Origin: Monocercomonoides exilis
Lineage: Eukaryota > Preaxostyla > Oxymonadida > Polymastigidae
Assembly: GCA_001643675.2 (NCBI GenBank)
Contig: LSRY02000011.1
Location: 62,001-126,000 of the forward strand
Reading direction: 5' to 3'
Length of the DNA stretch: 64,000 nt
Numbering within the stretch: position 1 is the first letter of the stretch; every line of letters begins with the position of its first letter. The position numbers and the translations under genes are program-made. Positions 13,024 to 24,900 of this stretch are shown here, in pieces. A model generated the notes under the pieces. The model was not told the origin of the DNA, did not search any database, and saw only the letters and a list, made by a program, of their open reading frames with translations.

Positions 13024-13146
13024 TGTTAGTGGGTGAACAATCCAACACTTGGCGAATTCTGCTTCGCAATGATAGGAAGAGCCGACATCGAAGAATCAAA
13101 AAGCAACGTCGCTATGAACGCTTGGCTGCCACAAGCCAGTTATCCC
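12140..13146 (-). rRNA. 28S (LSU) rRNA gene, 3' fragment, truncated at its 5' side
   Basis: The reverse strand reads the conserved 3' kilobase of 28S. It starts abruptly at GGGATAACTGGCTTGTGGC (13146 downward), followed by CGTTCATAGCGACGTTGC, the TGTTCACCCACTAACAGGGAACG block, GAGACAGGTTAGTTTTACCC and the sarcin-ricin loop AGTACGAGAGGAACC (about 12920). Bases beyond 13146 bear no resemblance to 28S, so two thirds or more of the gene is missing. The 3' end near 12140 is approximate. Strand and order make this the 28S of the repeat unit upstream of the complete 18S at 1244-4247, so the array ends here. Confidence 0.92.
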
Positions 13147-13270
13147 TATGTCCCCTCACTCACATGTTACAAAGGGGATAACTTCTTATATATAATTCAA
13201 AGGGTGACTATGGGATTTAATGGATTATTTTTTATTAGATACACATTTGGTGGACTAGTGGATGTTGATA

Positions 13271-13698
13271 TGTCAAAATTTTTTTGAAAAGTTCCATTTG
13301 TTTAATTTTGAAATATTATAAAATTTTCATATTTCATTCAAATTACTGTTTCAACTTACCAAATTTTGCTGTCATTGAAACAAATCCTTGTCAAAGTTAT
13401 TTTATCCGTTTGGGTGTGATTTCGTGAGTGAAAACAGAAATATGATGAAAATATGAAATATTTAATTTTTTGAAAATTGAACAAATGGAAATTTTCAAAT
13501 AAAGAAAAAATTTTATATTTCGATCAAATTTCTGTTCACACTCACGAAACTTTACTAAAATGGAAAAATAAACATTATCAAGTTTTTGTTTTCATGACAG
13601 CGAAATTAGGTGTCTGGGTGCAGAAATTTGATCGAAATATGAAATATTTATTTTATCTGAAAATTAAACAAAATGAACTTTTCAAAAAAATTTTGACA
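13271..13698. mobile_element. MITE-like TIR element, double palindrome
   Basis: The element begins TGTCAAAATTTTTTTGAAAAGTTC and ends with the reverse complement of nearly the same sequence. TA lies on both sides (13269-13270 and 13699-13700), matching a mariner-type TA target duplication. Inside there are two successive palindromic units meeting near 13490, each carrying ATTTC-ATCAAATTTCTGTT-type arms. A single unit of the same family lies at 50368-50609. It has no coding capacity. Confidence 0.75.
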
Positions 13699-15495
13699 TA
13701 TGTTGCATTGTTGACAGACCTCCCTTTGTCGAGAAAAAAATATTTTCTGGTTTGACTGAAAAATGACTAAAAAATCATTCAAAAATTTATCTCCACAAAT
13801 ACTGCAGATATTAACCTGATATTATTTCTATAAACATATCTCCACCTTTCAAACATAATAAATATTTTAATTTGAAATGAAAATTCTGAGTCAAAATTAT
13901 TAAAATTCGTTTCATCCATATTATTCCGACTGGTCAAAACAACGCTTCGCTTATATCTAATCTTTTTCGTATTTAAAATGATTAAAAATTGAGGAAAAAA
14001 TTAAAATGATATTTGCCTCTTAAACATGCCATAAATATTCTTTAAGCCACACAATTTTATATTCTATGTTTTATTAAGAGTATTATTCCGGAAAATGGAA
14101 TATTTTTTTCTTTAATTCTGTTTAACGAAAATTAGATCATGATACATACTAGGTTACATGATTTAGTGAAAACAACTTCTCTGTTAATGAGACGATAACG
14201 TTTTGCTAATTTGTTGATTATTTGAGTAGTCAACTGGATGTTATTTACAACTTCATTGCGTATAGAAGGTTTGAGTTATTTTATTTATGACTTTTCCTTT
14301 TCATTCATTATTAGACCATTTTGTTTAAAGAATCAACACTTTTTTTCCTCCTCAAACTTCAATCTGGAATATCTGGGTCATGTTTCATAATTTATCAACA
14401 ATAAAATGCTTTAACTTATTGTTATAACTGCGTGAAAATTCTTTTAATGAGGAGTGTTTGAGAGATGCAAAAATTTCACAGTTGGACAATGAAAATGCGT
14501 ATTTTAAATATATAATGTGTGCTTATTTTTTCATGATTTTTTGGAGGTTTAACTGTGCCTATTTTGAAAACTATTGAATTTTTATAATTTTTGACATTTA
14601 ATGATACTAAGGCCGATTGCTACCAACATTCTTTGGAAATTTCTTGAATATTATTGATTAAGGCAACTCAACAGTGCTTTTTAAGTTAACAAAAGAGGAA
14701 AATAATTTCTAATATCTGTATCGGCTTATGATTAAATTTTTGATCAACTCGGAAAAGAAATATGAAGCTGATATTAGTCTATTTCCGAGCACCTTCCCGT
14801 CATATCGAGTTTCCTGCGATTAGCTCTTTATGCGGAACAAACCTTCTTCCTTGATTTGAAACTTATCATTATCAAATCATCTTTCAAGAAAATCTTCAAA
14901 ATATCATTGCAAGAAGCATACATCCAGCTGAATAATCTGTGATCGAAGAACCTAAAACAAGAGAAGGTTTTTTAAATGCCTCGACATTTCTACAAACATT
15001 TCTTCAACAACATTTGTGTATTCCTATCCTTACTATCATTTATATTCATTTTAGCTTTTCTGAAATTATCTTTACAACATCGATTCATAAGCAGCCTGAG
15101 ATGAACAACCTTTTTCAATCTACCCAAACAAAATTTACGCTGCTATGGAAATGCGACGTTTAAGAAAAAATTAAGGAAAACGAAAAACTGCTCAAAAGAC
15201 CGGAGGGGAAACATTCAAATTTGATGACGAACAAGTGAATATTGTTTTCTTGATGAAACTACTGAGCGTACAAAGCAATTGAAGAAATAGTTTGTAGAAG
15301 AAAGGAAAGAAATTGAAAGTCAAAGAAGTTTTTTTTTCTTCTTCTTTTTCTTTTTGTTTATTTCATTTTATCAAAATGAAATGGGATAAAACATCATTTT
15401 TGAAAAGATTTTCAAATGACCGTTTGTTTTCTATTTTTGAAATGATGAAAAAAAGAAAACTAGAATTTTCGTGCTATAAAATCCAAAACAATTCA
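13699..15495. other. AT-rich intergenic DNA, no gene recognised
   Basis: There are no conserved protein motifs, RNA genes or clear repeats apart from the element just before it. A 74-codon frame at 14939-15163 has ordinary AT-driven composition and is not supported. Confidence 0.5.
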
Positions 15496-16899
15496 TCAAG
15501 CATTCACAAAATAATTAGAAATATCCACCGATAATTCATCAGAAGAAAAAACAATTAATTTAAGAAGATGAAATATTCCATGAAAACTTGTGATGATATC
15601 CTCGTATCCTCCTTCTTCAAGCTTTTCAAACACTTTCCTTTTCAACTCTTTCCTTTTTGCTTCTTCCATTCTATCTATCTTTTTCCTCTTCAACCGCATT
15701 GAAATATGAACAAAAAATATCAAGCTTTGGCATGTCATTTCGTCTATCAACGTCGGTCTCTGTATCTCCTCAAAAATAGTATCAATGGCTCTTCCTTTCA
15801 ACATGCCATCAATTTCCACTGCTTTGTTTTCTGCCATTGTTCTTAACAAATAAAGGCATTCTCTGCTAATATCTATGTAATTGTCCTTAACTGCTCGAAA
15901 TAACTGAACAATTCTGCTGATAAACCCAGAAGATTCTTCGTTCCACAAGGTGCGGTATTTAAAGTTGTAATACATAACACTGAGCCATCTCCTGATTATT
16001 ATCACTTCTATTCTCTATTTTCTTCTTCTTTTCTCTTCCAGTCGATACACTTTGACAGATCTTCCAATTCTCTTGTTGCTTCTCTTGCAAAATGAAGTTC
16101 TTTCACAATCACTTCTTTCAAGCTTTCATCTTTGTTTAATCTGTTCATCAAAAACTGCCAAGCAGACTGATACCCAAGTTGCGTTAGATAGGGATGTTCC
16201 TGATGAAATTGGATTATCTCTTTGATTTCATTCAAATACAGCTCTTTTTCAATTTTCTAATTAAAATCAAAAAAAAAAAATAATCGATTATTTCAAAAGT
16301 GATATAGAAATTCTCATACAAAATATTTAAACACGCTCAAAGCCAGAAAAGCGATTTCTACTTTTTTTTGAACTTCCTCGCTTTCTTCTTTCTTCGAAGC
16401 AATTGTAAGAAGGCAAGGCACACAAATCGAAAGCAATTCCGTTGAAAATTCTAAATTGAGAAAAAGATAGCATTCACAGAGATCAACAAGAAGCTTTTCA
16501 TCCTTTTCTTCTTTCTTCTTCTCATTTTCATCATTTATCATCTTCTCAATTCGTTTGTTCAATAAAGAATATTTAAAAGGATAACGTCATATATCTTTCA
16601 ACTCCATCCAATATCCGGTGCACCTCAACAGCAAAATCACATTTTCCAATGTCACTTTCTTTTCTTCGATCATTTCTTTGATTTTGTTGAATAATCCACT
16701 GAAAAAATGAATTTAAACTCTTCTTTATCCATCTCATTCATCAATGTATTCATTTCTTCGACTTTCTGTTTCTGATCATCTTTGATGCAATATTCCAGTT
16801 CAGCAAACAATTCTTTGATTTAAAAAAAAAGAAAAAAATTACAATCGTCAAGAATTCAAACAACAACTGCAAACCACTAAATCTTTTAGTAATGCTCAT
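15496..16899 (-). pseudogene. Oxymonad multigene-family protein (charged helical repeat type), decayed copy
   Basis: On the minus strand the copy starts at 16899 (MSITKRFS, exon 16899-16875), with a 62-base intron. It continues from 16812 with ELFAELEYC.., then ..LNKRIEKMINDENEKKKEEK.., ..LFVDLCECY-like, ..YQSAWQFLMNRL.., ..CIDWKRKEEE.. and ..TLWNEE.., ending ISNYFVNA at 15496. I recall this layout as a highly repeated hypothetical family of Monocercomonoides; no function is known to me. The helical, Lys/Glu-rich character suggests an ARM-like fold (inference). The copy is broken: a frame change near 16700, an in-frame TGA near 16588 where the family seems to have Trp, and a frame change near 16010 between ENRE and IIIRRWLS. 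A second, worse copy lies at 21100-21700. Confidence 0.75.
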
Positions 16900-18471
16900 C
16901 GTCTGTTTTTTTGAAATTATTGCATTCAGAAATTAATGTTGTTTTTATCATTTACATTGAATTTGCATTTGTTTGGATAAGAGAAAATGGCGAATAGGTT
17001 AAACTCAAAATAGTCATAAAAATATGTGTGTTTATACTGTTCTTTCTTTTGTTGACATTTTTGAAAAGCAACTGTAGAGAAAATCAAGCTTTATCTCTGT
17101 TTCTTTATTTGTAATGGATTCAGTGATCAAACAATTTTATTTGAACTGGAATATCCGTCCACAGAATGAGAAATCCGTGAGTGAACATTACCTGTTGAGC
17201 TAGGAATATTATTTCATGTGGATTCACAGACAATGGTGGAGATGCATTGATTTTGAAATACCATCTGATGATTTTTGCTATTTGGAAGGCAGAAGAAATT
17301 CAACAATTTTATTTTTGAATAAAAGCATCTGCATATGTGTATTTTGTATTGTTCTGTTGATTGTGAAGACATTTCCATCTGTATTCTTTTAAAAGTGCAG
17401 GAATTAGAATTGTTGTTGAAATGGTTAATCTCCGCTTTGTGGAGCAATACGATGAGAATAGAGCAGATTATAATATATCAATTGGGAAATAAATGAAGTA
17501 AAGCAGGTGCAATGCTTTTCATAAGCCATATTTGAAATTAGAGATAATAACAAATTCGGACAATTATTTATTGAATGAAGATAAAAGGAGAATTTTTATA
17601 TGAAAAAGGAAAACAAACGAAATAGAGAAGCATTCTGGTACATAATGCAGAAGAAATGTTGGCGCATTTTTGGATGAGGAAAGCAGTTTGTAATATGGAA
17701 AGCTCGATATTAATTGCGAAAATAGGCAAGAATGCAATGCAAATAAATGAAACAGGATGTGAGCAGCATTAATGTGAATGAGACAGCTATTCAATTTCTG
17801 AAAAAACAAGCCTCCTCTTCGAGGAATTTTAATAAACAAAGCCAAGATATATTTTGCATATTATTGACATGCACTTGACGGAGATTTTGAATTCTGATTT
17901 CCATCCAGATTCTTGAGCAAAATTCAAAGCAAACGACAATGAATTCGAAAATTTTTTCACTCCCATTTTCAAGGCATTTCCCATCAGAGAATAGCGAAAA
18001 TTTCTGTTTCGTTTTGGTTGTTTCTGATTCGTAATTAAGCTTTGGCAGTTAGAAGTGGCAATGTTTTCTGTACTTTTGTCATTGTCGCTATCTAATTTGT
18101 TCTGTCACTCCACTTCATATGAATGACTGTTTTGTTTATAATTGCATTTATCCTGTCACGTTTGTGGAATATTTGAAGCAGAGAGCAGACCTCGAAAGTT
18201 GGTTTCTCTTTGATGCCTTTAAGCATAACTTCTTTATCCTTAATCATTTGTCAAAGAAATCTTATCGTTTCAATCACTTTAACATTTCTTCAACATACCA
18301 TTCATCTCTCAGCTTCACAATAATCTTCTTGAACTTTATTCATTCACATTGAACGCATTATCTCTCGAGATTGTAATCTCTTTTTTCAACTTCTTATTCT
18401 CATTCAAGAAATATCACTCGTTCACATAACTTTGCTGCAATTTATTCTATAACCATGAGAAACTTCTTTTA
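16900..18471. other. Intergenic DNA, no gene recognised
   Basis: Frames at 17214-17845 (minus) and 18119-18352 (plus) are open but lack recognisable motifs, and flanking splice logic is unclear. The 18119-18352 frame might be an exon of the following plus-strand gene, but nothing ties it there. Confidence 0.4.
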
Positions 18472-19123
18472 ATGTTTTTATTTAACTTTTCTCCTTCTCC
18501 TCCTCGTTTGGATCGCACAAGCACTTATCAGCGGCTGAATACCATTGCAACAAAAGTGCATGAAGACATAACGCCAATCGCTGCTGTAGAATATGAGAAG
18601 CATGTGGAAAGAGAAGAAGAGCAGAAGGTAAAGATGAGTTCGATGAAGAAGAGGAAGAAGAAAATGAAAATTAAGATTTTTTACTTTTTTCATCTTCTTG
18701 CAATCATTCCAATCACAATTCTATCGTTCTCTTTCTCCTTTCTCACCCTCCTTTATCCTCATTCAAACCATATTTTTCAGGATAATTCATTCTTTCACAG
18801 AAGATCCCTCCTTCTCATCATTATTGAATCGAGCTGATCAAAACTTTGCAAGATCAACTTCTCCAGCTCGCTTGCAGAAGTTTGAATCACAACCCAAATA
18901 TACTGTTCTCAATTCCAACAAACCCCACAATCCCCACGATGAGATGCCCTACCAGCTGGAACAGAACACCGCACTTCCTCTCAAAGTCAAACGTGATGTT
19001 GTGCTCTCGGCAGTTCGAAAAGAACTATCCATGCGACACACGCTAGAGCTCCGGTTGGTAGAACAGCTGCGCTATCACAAAGCTGTGCATCGCTGGAGAG
19101 AGTCAAATCAGCGCGCACATTAA
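18472..19123 (+). CDS. Hypothetical protein, two-exon model, uncertain
   Basis: Two plus-strand open stretches look coding. The first, 18472-18630, contains RLNTIATKVHEDITPIAAVEYEKHVERE and has a possible GTAAAG donor after EEEQK. The second, about 18780-19123, has ..HNPHDEMPYQLEQNTALPLKVKRD.. followed by a charged helical end, and stops at TAA. The codon use is richer in GC than the flanks. The donor and acceptor phases do not agree simply, so the model may contain an error or the gene may be damaged. I do not recognise the family. The same reading phase continues past the stop with more stops, which could mean a decayed longer gene. Confidence 0.35.
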
Positions 19124-19554
19124 GAAGAAGCCATAGGCCGAGTAGATGCAGAATGCGCAGAATCAGAAGAAGGAGCATGCACGTGCAAAGCAACAGTGAA
19201 GGCGCAGTGCGGGAGGAGGTAGTTTCCAGACGCTATCTCGAAACCCACCCACAGGAGATACGAAATCCAACGGAACACCTACGACGCTGCCAGCGGACAC
19301 ACCGAAAGATCCACCGCACACATCTGCAGTGACTCCCACTCGTCCACAAACACACAATACGAAACACTAAACACCCCAATCATCCCTTTCCCGTGGCACA
19401 ACCTCCCCAATCGCAACAAACTCGTCCATTGTCTCTCTCTGCCTGTCCGAATACAAATGCCACAATGCCACATCCGATGCCAAACACCCACCCCCACCCA
19501 TACCCATACCCCCTTCTTTTCTCTTCACCCTCTCTGAATTTGACGCTCCTCAGT

Positions 19555-20930
19555 AAACGTGATGCTCATCTTCCCGTCCGGCCGCATTATCCCTTCCACA
19601 ACCGGCTTCCCAACATTCTGCTCCCACTTCGCATGTAGCTCCACCAGTAGCGCTTTCACCATCATCTTAGCCAGAAGGTTCTGCCAGCTCCATCACTCAC
19701 CTTCTTGTTAACCAGTCTCAAAAATCTCAAATGCAGATATTCCACATCCAGGATCTGCCCTTCCTTCTTTACCAAGGAAATGGAGATGCCCATTCTCTCT
19801 TGCTCCACATCAATTTCTACACCTTTCGTCGACATATGCATCTGTTCCACATCTTACCCAACTCCATCTAAACCTCCATCTGAATTCATTTAAAAAGACA
19901 CATCTGTTGCTTCTTCTTCTGCTCTCCTGAAATCTCCTACTGAATGCCATCGTCTGGTGAAGTTCAAAACACTTCACTTTCTGTGAATTACTGTTTGTCT
20001 GCCTCAGCTTCTGCCCCCGCCTTCGCAAACCTCAGCCCACTCAACCCAAGCGCCTCCACAACCAGCGGCGCCATCGCTTCTTCCAGCTTCCCCTGGTTCT
20101 CTTTAATTTTCTCCACAAACTCTCTGTGCACTGTCCGATACCTGCCTTTCTCCTCATTCTCATAACCTCCTTCTCTCCCTCTATCTTCTTCTCCCTCTTC
20201 TCGCTCCTCCAGCACCGCAAGCACCGCAAGCACCGCCAGCACCGCCAGCACCGCCAGCACCGCCAGCGCTATCGCTGCTGGAGACAGAACCGCATCATTC
20301 ATCCTCAGCCCCTCTTCCTCCAGCACCTTCTCCACAATTTCCCCCACTTCACACACTGCGACCCCTCGCCCCATCACTTCATCACTTCCTCGTCCAGTTT
20401 CACCTCCACACGCCTCGACTGTTGCGATCGCCATATTTGCAGCGACGGGTCAAACAGATCGTAGATCGACGGGAAAGCATTCACGTCTGGCGCTGCAAAG
20501 ATCCGCTTGCTCCCCGACTTCGTGCCCACCGACGCTGCAAGCGACGGAAGCGGAGCCACCAGCGGAACCGAAAGCATCTCCGAAAGTGCCACATCGTACG
20601 CACGCATAACACCCCAATACAGCACCGCCCACCGCGCCACAACATATCCCCGCAGCGTCTGTTGCTCCTTCAGTTACGACTATCCGTGATTTTCATACAC
20701 ACCAGCCGTCTCTCGATGTCGTCCATCGCTGCTTCATATGTGTATGACACCGCAACCTCCGAAGCATCAGAAGGGTTAATCGCAGGCACTGATGATGAAG
20801 ATGACAATGGCTTTTCATCCTTTGCAGCCTTCTTCTCTTCGCTTGTCCACCTCCGGAATGGCGAAGAAGACCTGCGTTCATCTCCAGTTCAGATTGGTGA
20901 AACAGATAAAGAAGGTGGGATTTGAAAAGG
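19555..20930 (-). pseudogene. Decayed copy of a large Monocercomonoides-type family (..SIYDLFDP.. type)
   Basis: Reading the minus strand from about 20930 down, collinear pieces appear in changing frames. They are a Ser-rich stretch with ..YTYEAAMDDIERRLV.., then ..LRGYVVARWAVLYWGVM.., ..KSGSKRIFAAPDVNAFPSIY.. and DLFDPS, ..EIVEKVLEEEGLRMNDAVLSP.., ..RYRTVHREFVEKIKE.., ..GISISLVKKEGQILDVE.. and ..MVKALLVELHAKWEQNVG.., ending near 19555. At least three frame changes and a stop near 20685 interrupt them. I recall similar collinear sequences as C-terminal parts of large repeated proteins in Monocercomonoides; their function is not known to me. GC content is higher than in the surroundings. An in-frame 9-bp repeat at 20215-20270 gives an Ala-Val-Leu tract. 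Confidence 0.6.
20213..20272. repeat. 9-bp tandem repeat (AGCACCGCC type)
   Basis: About six to seven copies of a 9-base unit, AGCACCGC(A/C)A or AGCACCGCC, lie inside the decayed gene at 19555-20930. Read on the minus strand they encode repeated Ala-Val-Leu. Confidence 0.85.
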
Positions 20931-21099
20931 AAGAAGAGGAAGCAGAAGCAGGTAGCTGATATCATTAAATGCGATGGAATTGAAAAGAATAAGGAAAAAT
21001 CATTTGTCATATGCTCAAATAAAAAGCAGATGCGATTGAAGTTGATTTAAAAAAATGGAGAAGAAGAGAAAAAGAAATGTGGAAGTTGAATTGAAAAAT

Positions 21100-21700
21100 T
21101 GAAAAATAAAAAACTGCCAAGCAGACTGGTAGGCAAGTCACGTCAAATTAAGATGCTCCTGATGATGTTGAATGATTTCTTTGATCTCGCTCAAATACAG
21201 TTCATTTTCGACAAACTGACAAAAAAGATGGGGAAAAAATATTATCAAAAATGAAAAAGAACTACTCATACGAGATATTCAACGTTGCTCAAAGCCAATA
21301 AAGCCATTTCCACATCTTTTTTGGCTTCTTCGTTTTCCTCTTTCTTCAACGAAACTTTCAGAAGTCAGGGAACACAAATAGTATATTAATTCATCCGAAA
21401 TGTTGTAGCTTTGAAAAAAAAAGCATTTGTAAAGATTAACAAGCAAATTTTCATCCTTTTCTTCTTTTTTTCTTCAACTATCATCTCCTCAAATCTTTCG
21501 TTCAATGAAGACTTTCTTTATCCATTAATCCATATATTTTTCATGAAATTGAAATATCCCAGATATTGAAGCAATAAACACACATTTTTAACTATTTTTA
21601 ATTCTTCAATGTATTTCATTCATTCCATTGAACAGTTCTTTTGCGAGATAATTTGAAATTTTGATTATTATTGAACTGAACAATAAAAAAAAACATATCA
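21100..21700 (-). pseudogene. Truncated second copy of the 15496-16899 family
   Basis: The minus strand shows, from high to low coordinates, ..NVCLLLQYLGYFNFMKNIW.. (about 21540-21600), a degenerate ..LFVNLYKCFFF.. segment (about 21440-21400), and ..ENELYLSEIKEIIQHHQEHL.. followed by an in-frame TGA (usually Arg in this family, a CGA to TGA change) and LAYQSAWQF at 21106-21220. The order matches the copy at 15496-16899, and the nucleotide phrase AAACTGCCAAGCAGACTG is shared. The 3' half is absent. It is clearly a relic. Confidence 0.7.
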
Positions 21701-21906
21701 TCTAAATGCTTCTCAATTAATAAAAATTAAAATCAACATACCATTCAAAATGAATATTAATCATAAATACTTTTGACTGTTATTTTCGCTGAAATGAAAG
21801 AGCTGTGAATGGAAACAAAATTATTGGAAAAACAATTTGATATCACAGAACCATAAGAAAGCAAAGATAAATAGAAAAAATTCATATTCATAGAAAAAAC
21901 AACTAA

Positions 21907-24900
21907 ATGGATTACAAACAAGAAAATTTGTTTGACCGTTAATCTACTTTGACTTCCTATTATTTTTGTTTGTAGATATGAAAACGCAGGCTTTGTTTCG
22001 AGATTGATTAACTGGTTTTCGCTTCCAGTGATTCGAAGAGGTCGTGAAAAGGTTAGCTAATTTTTTCTTCAGGATTTTGCATTGATATTGAATGCTTAAG
22101 CCATTTGAAGAAAAAATTTTTCCGTTTAAATATTCTGATCCGCATGAAGAAGAGGCAATAAAGCATTTTAAAGAACTTTACAAAGAAGAGAAAAAAAAGC
22201 AACAGTTTGACCGTTAATCATGCTTGCGCTTCAGTGCCCATTCAAAATCAAAATTCAAACATAAGTATTTCAATTTTAGCGCTCACATTTAAAGTTATCT
22301 GGAAGCTTTACTTCATTGAAATGATTTTTTCTGTTATATCAAAGTGTTTGTTGATTTCTTTGGATATTTCAAGTTTAATGTGTTGAGTAAAGTTATAAGC
22401 TATCGGGATACTTTTATAATTAGTTCCTTTCTTGAGTGGGTTGTTCAAGCTGGAGGAAGACTTATGGAGGGAATCATTCTTTCGTTATTTCACGTATTTT
22501 TGATGCTCGGAAGCATGCTAACTAATTACCTTAGGGACAGAATCAAGGCAATAATGAACAATATCGTTGATCGGGCAATGAAAGAGCTTTCATTCCAAAA
22601 GATTTTAAATCTGAGCGAAGATGAAAAAAATCGATATGGTGAAGGGAGATTGATGCAGTATCAAGATCAAATTACAATGGAAATCTTGAGTACATTCGAG
22701 CATATTAATCATTTAATGGTGTTGCCGCTTGATGTTTATTTTTCTGTGAAGACACTTGTTACGTTTTTTGGAAAATCATCATTTTGGGTTATTTTGATGA
22801 TTGTTGTTGATTCACCAATTTCTGCGTGGATTTCAAGACAAAGGAGGAAGCAAATGGAGCAATGTCGAAATGAATCTGACAAAACAGACCAGACTACAAT
22901 TGAAGTATTTGATCAAATTAAGGCATGCTATCCAATTTCATATTCCATTTGTGTTATTTTTAGAAAAAAAGATAAAAAAAGTGAAAAGAAAGAAAGAACA
23001 ATAAAAAATATATATTAAATTACTTGATTATTTCCAGTAATGATAATTTTATATTTTCTCTTCCTATTCTCCTTCACTTTCACTTTTTCCTTTCTTTCTC
23101 TTTTGGTTTTTCATCGCTGTTCTTTTGATTTAGTTAATAAAAATAAATGGTTGGGAAGAAATGATAAAAGACAGACTGCTTCAATCAGAGAGAAGAAAAG
23201 ACGATTTTTTTAAAAAAATGGTATTCACTCATTTAGAAGTGCATTTTACAGTTGGATTTCTTATTTTTCTTTTTCTTTCTTTTCTTTAAAATTTTATTGG
23301 TTTATTTTGCGAACTTCTTTAAAAATTTTCACTCAAAAATCGATTCTTGCAACAGATCATCATCAATTCCATCAGCGAAAACTTGAAGTCGCTTGTAAAT
23401 GCGCTCACCCTCATCGTGCTTGTCGGCTTGCGCTTCTGGCAACATCTGCCTTTGAAAGCGTCTTTCTTGTTTCCTTCCATCCGAATCGTTGTATCACTCA
23501 GGACATCGCTGAACGGGATTCCGTCGATGTTGAATAGCATCTGGATGGAGAAAACTGTCATTGACAGAATGGAGATGCTGCTGCAGTCTATTGAGTCTGC
23601 TGACAAATGCGAAGGAAAAGAAAGAGAAGAGGGAGAAGAGGTGGTTAGAGTTATCAGGCCATTTGGAAATGGAAGGGACGATAAAAAGGGAGGAGAAAAT
23701 GAAGAAAAAGAAGGTGAAGAAGATAAAAAGAAAGAAGATATTGCTGATTTGTCGATGAATTTTGGGGAGGATGACAAAAGTTCGATTACATCCACAAACA
23801 AAGAAAATTCCAAAAGTGATGATGATGAAAGTGTGGCGTATCAAAGAAAATTCATTGAAAGTGTTGAAAAGAAAGAGAAAGAAAGAGATAAAGAAAAAGT
23901 GAGTGAAGAAGAAAAAGAACATCATAATGATAACGATGATATAGTGATTAGTCTGTCAAATGCAACGTTTGCATGGGGTCGCTATGAAGTTGCCAACAAA
24001 AATGAAAGAATATTAGAAAAAGGCAATAAAACGCAACTCAAAACATCGACAAAAGATGAGAATGAAGGAAAAGAAAATAAAGAGAAAGAAGAGAAAGAAG
24101 AGAAAGAAGAGAAAGAAGAGAAAGAAGAGAAAGAAGAGAAAGAAGAGAAAGAAGAGAAAAGAGAAAAAGAAGAAAAAGAAGAAAAAGATAAATTGCGATC
24201 ATCACCAACTGTTTTATCAACTTCTTCCTCTTCCTCTTCCTCCTCCTCCTCCTCTTCTTCTTCTTCTTCTTCTCGTCTTTCCTCTATTCTCCACATTTTT
24301 CAATCCTTCTTCGTCCAGTTGTATGGCCTCAATCACTCATCCCACACTATTCCTCTTCCTCCTCCTTTGCCTTCTCCCTTTGCTGTCCTCCACAGCATCT
24401 CCCTCTCTCTTCCAAGACATTCCCACACAATCCTCTTTGGCCCTGTCGGGTGTGGCAAGTCAGCGCTGCTAGCGTCCATTCTGGGAGAGACAATCTGTTT
24501 GGAAGGGAAAGGTTATTTAAGGGGAAAGGTGGCTTATGTGTCTCAGGTGTGTAAGTTAGAAAGAATAAAAGAAAATTAGTTATAATTTATTATTATTATT
24601 TTAATAACTTTATCTCTTATAAACATTATATTCATCATTTGTCTCACTGAATTTATATTCTTCTTCTTCTTCTGACATGCATCATATATCTATTCCTCTA
24701 TCATTTCCGTTCAGATTCCCCACATTTTCAACGACACCATCAAATCCAACATCCTCTTCCACACTCCCTTCGACTCCGTTCGCTACGCTCGTGTCATTCA
24801 AGCATGTTGTCTGAAACAAGACTTGGCCATTCTTCCTGGTGGAGACGAAGCAGAAGTGGGTGAAAGAGGATACAACCTGTCGGGCGGGCAGCGTGTGAGG

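Noticed and set aside
12591-13287. Open frames at 12591-12791, 12677-12952 and 13033-13287
   Set aside because: They overlap the conserved 28S rRNA fragment on the minus strand and are not proteins.
14939-15163. 74-codon frame as a possible gene
   Set aside because: No homology sense, ordinary composition, no intron signals that extend it.
18472-19560. Alternative genetic code with TAA/TAG as Gln, as in some oxymonads
   Set aside because: The reading frame after 19123 tempts one to read through TAA and TAG, but every well-modelled gene here (PDC, C9orf72-like, CBM48, COPI-associated) uses CAA/CAG for Gln and stops normally at TAA, TAG or TGA.
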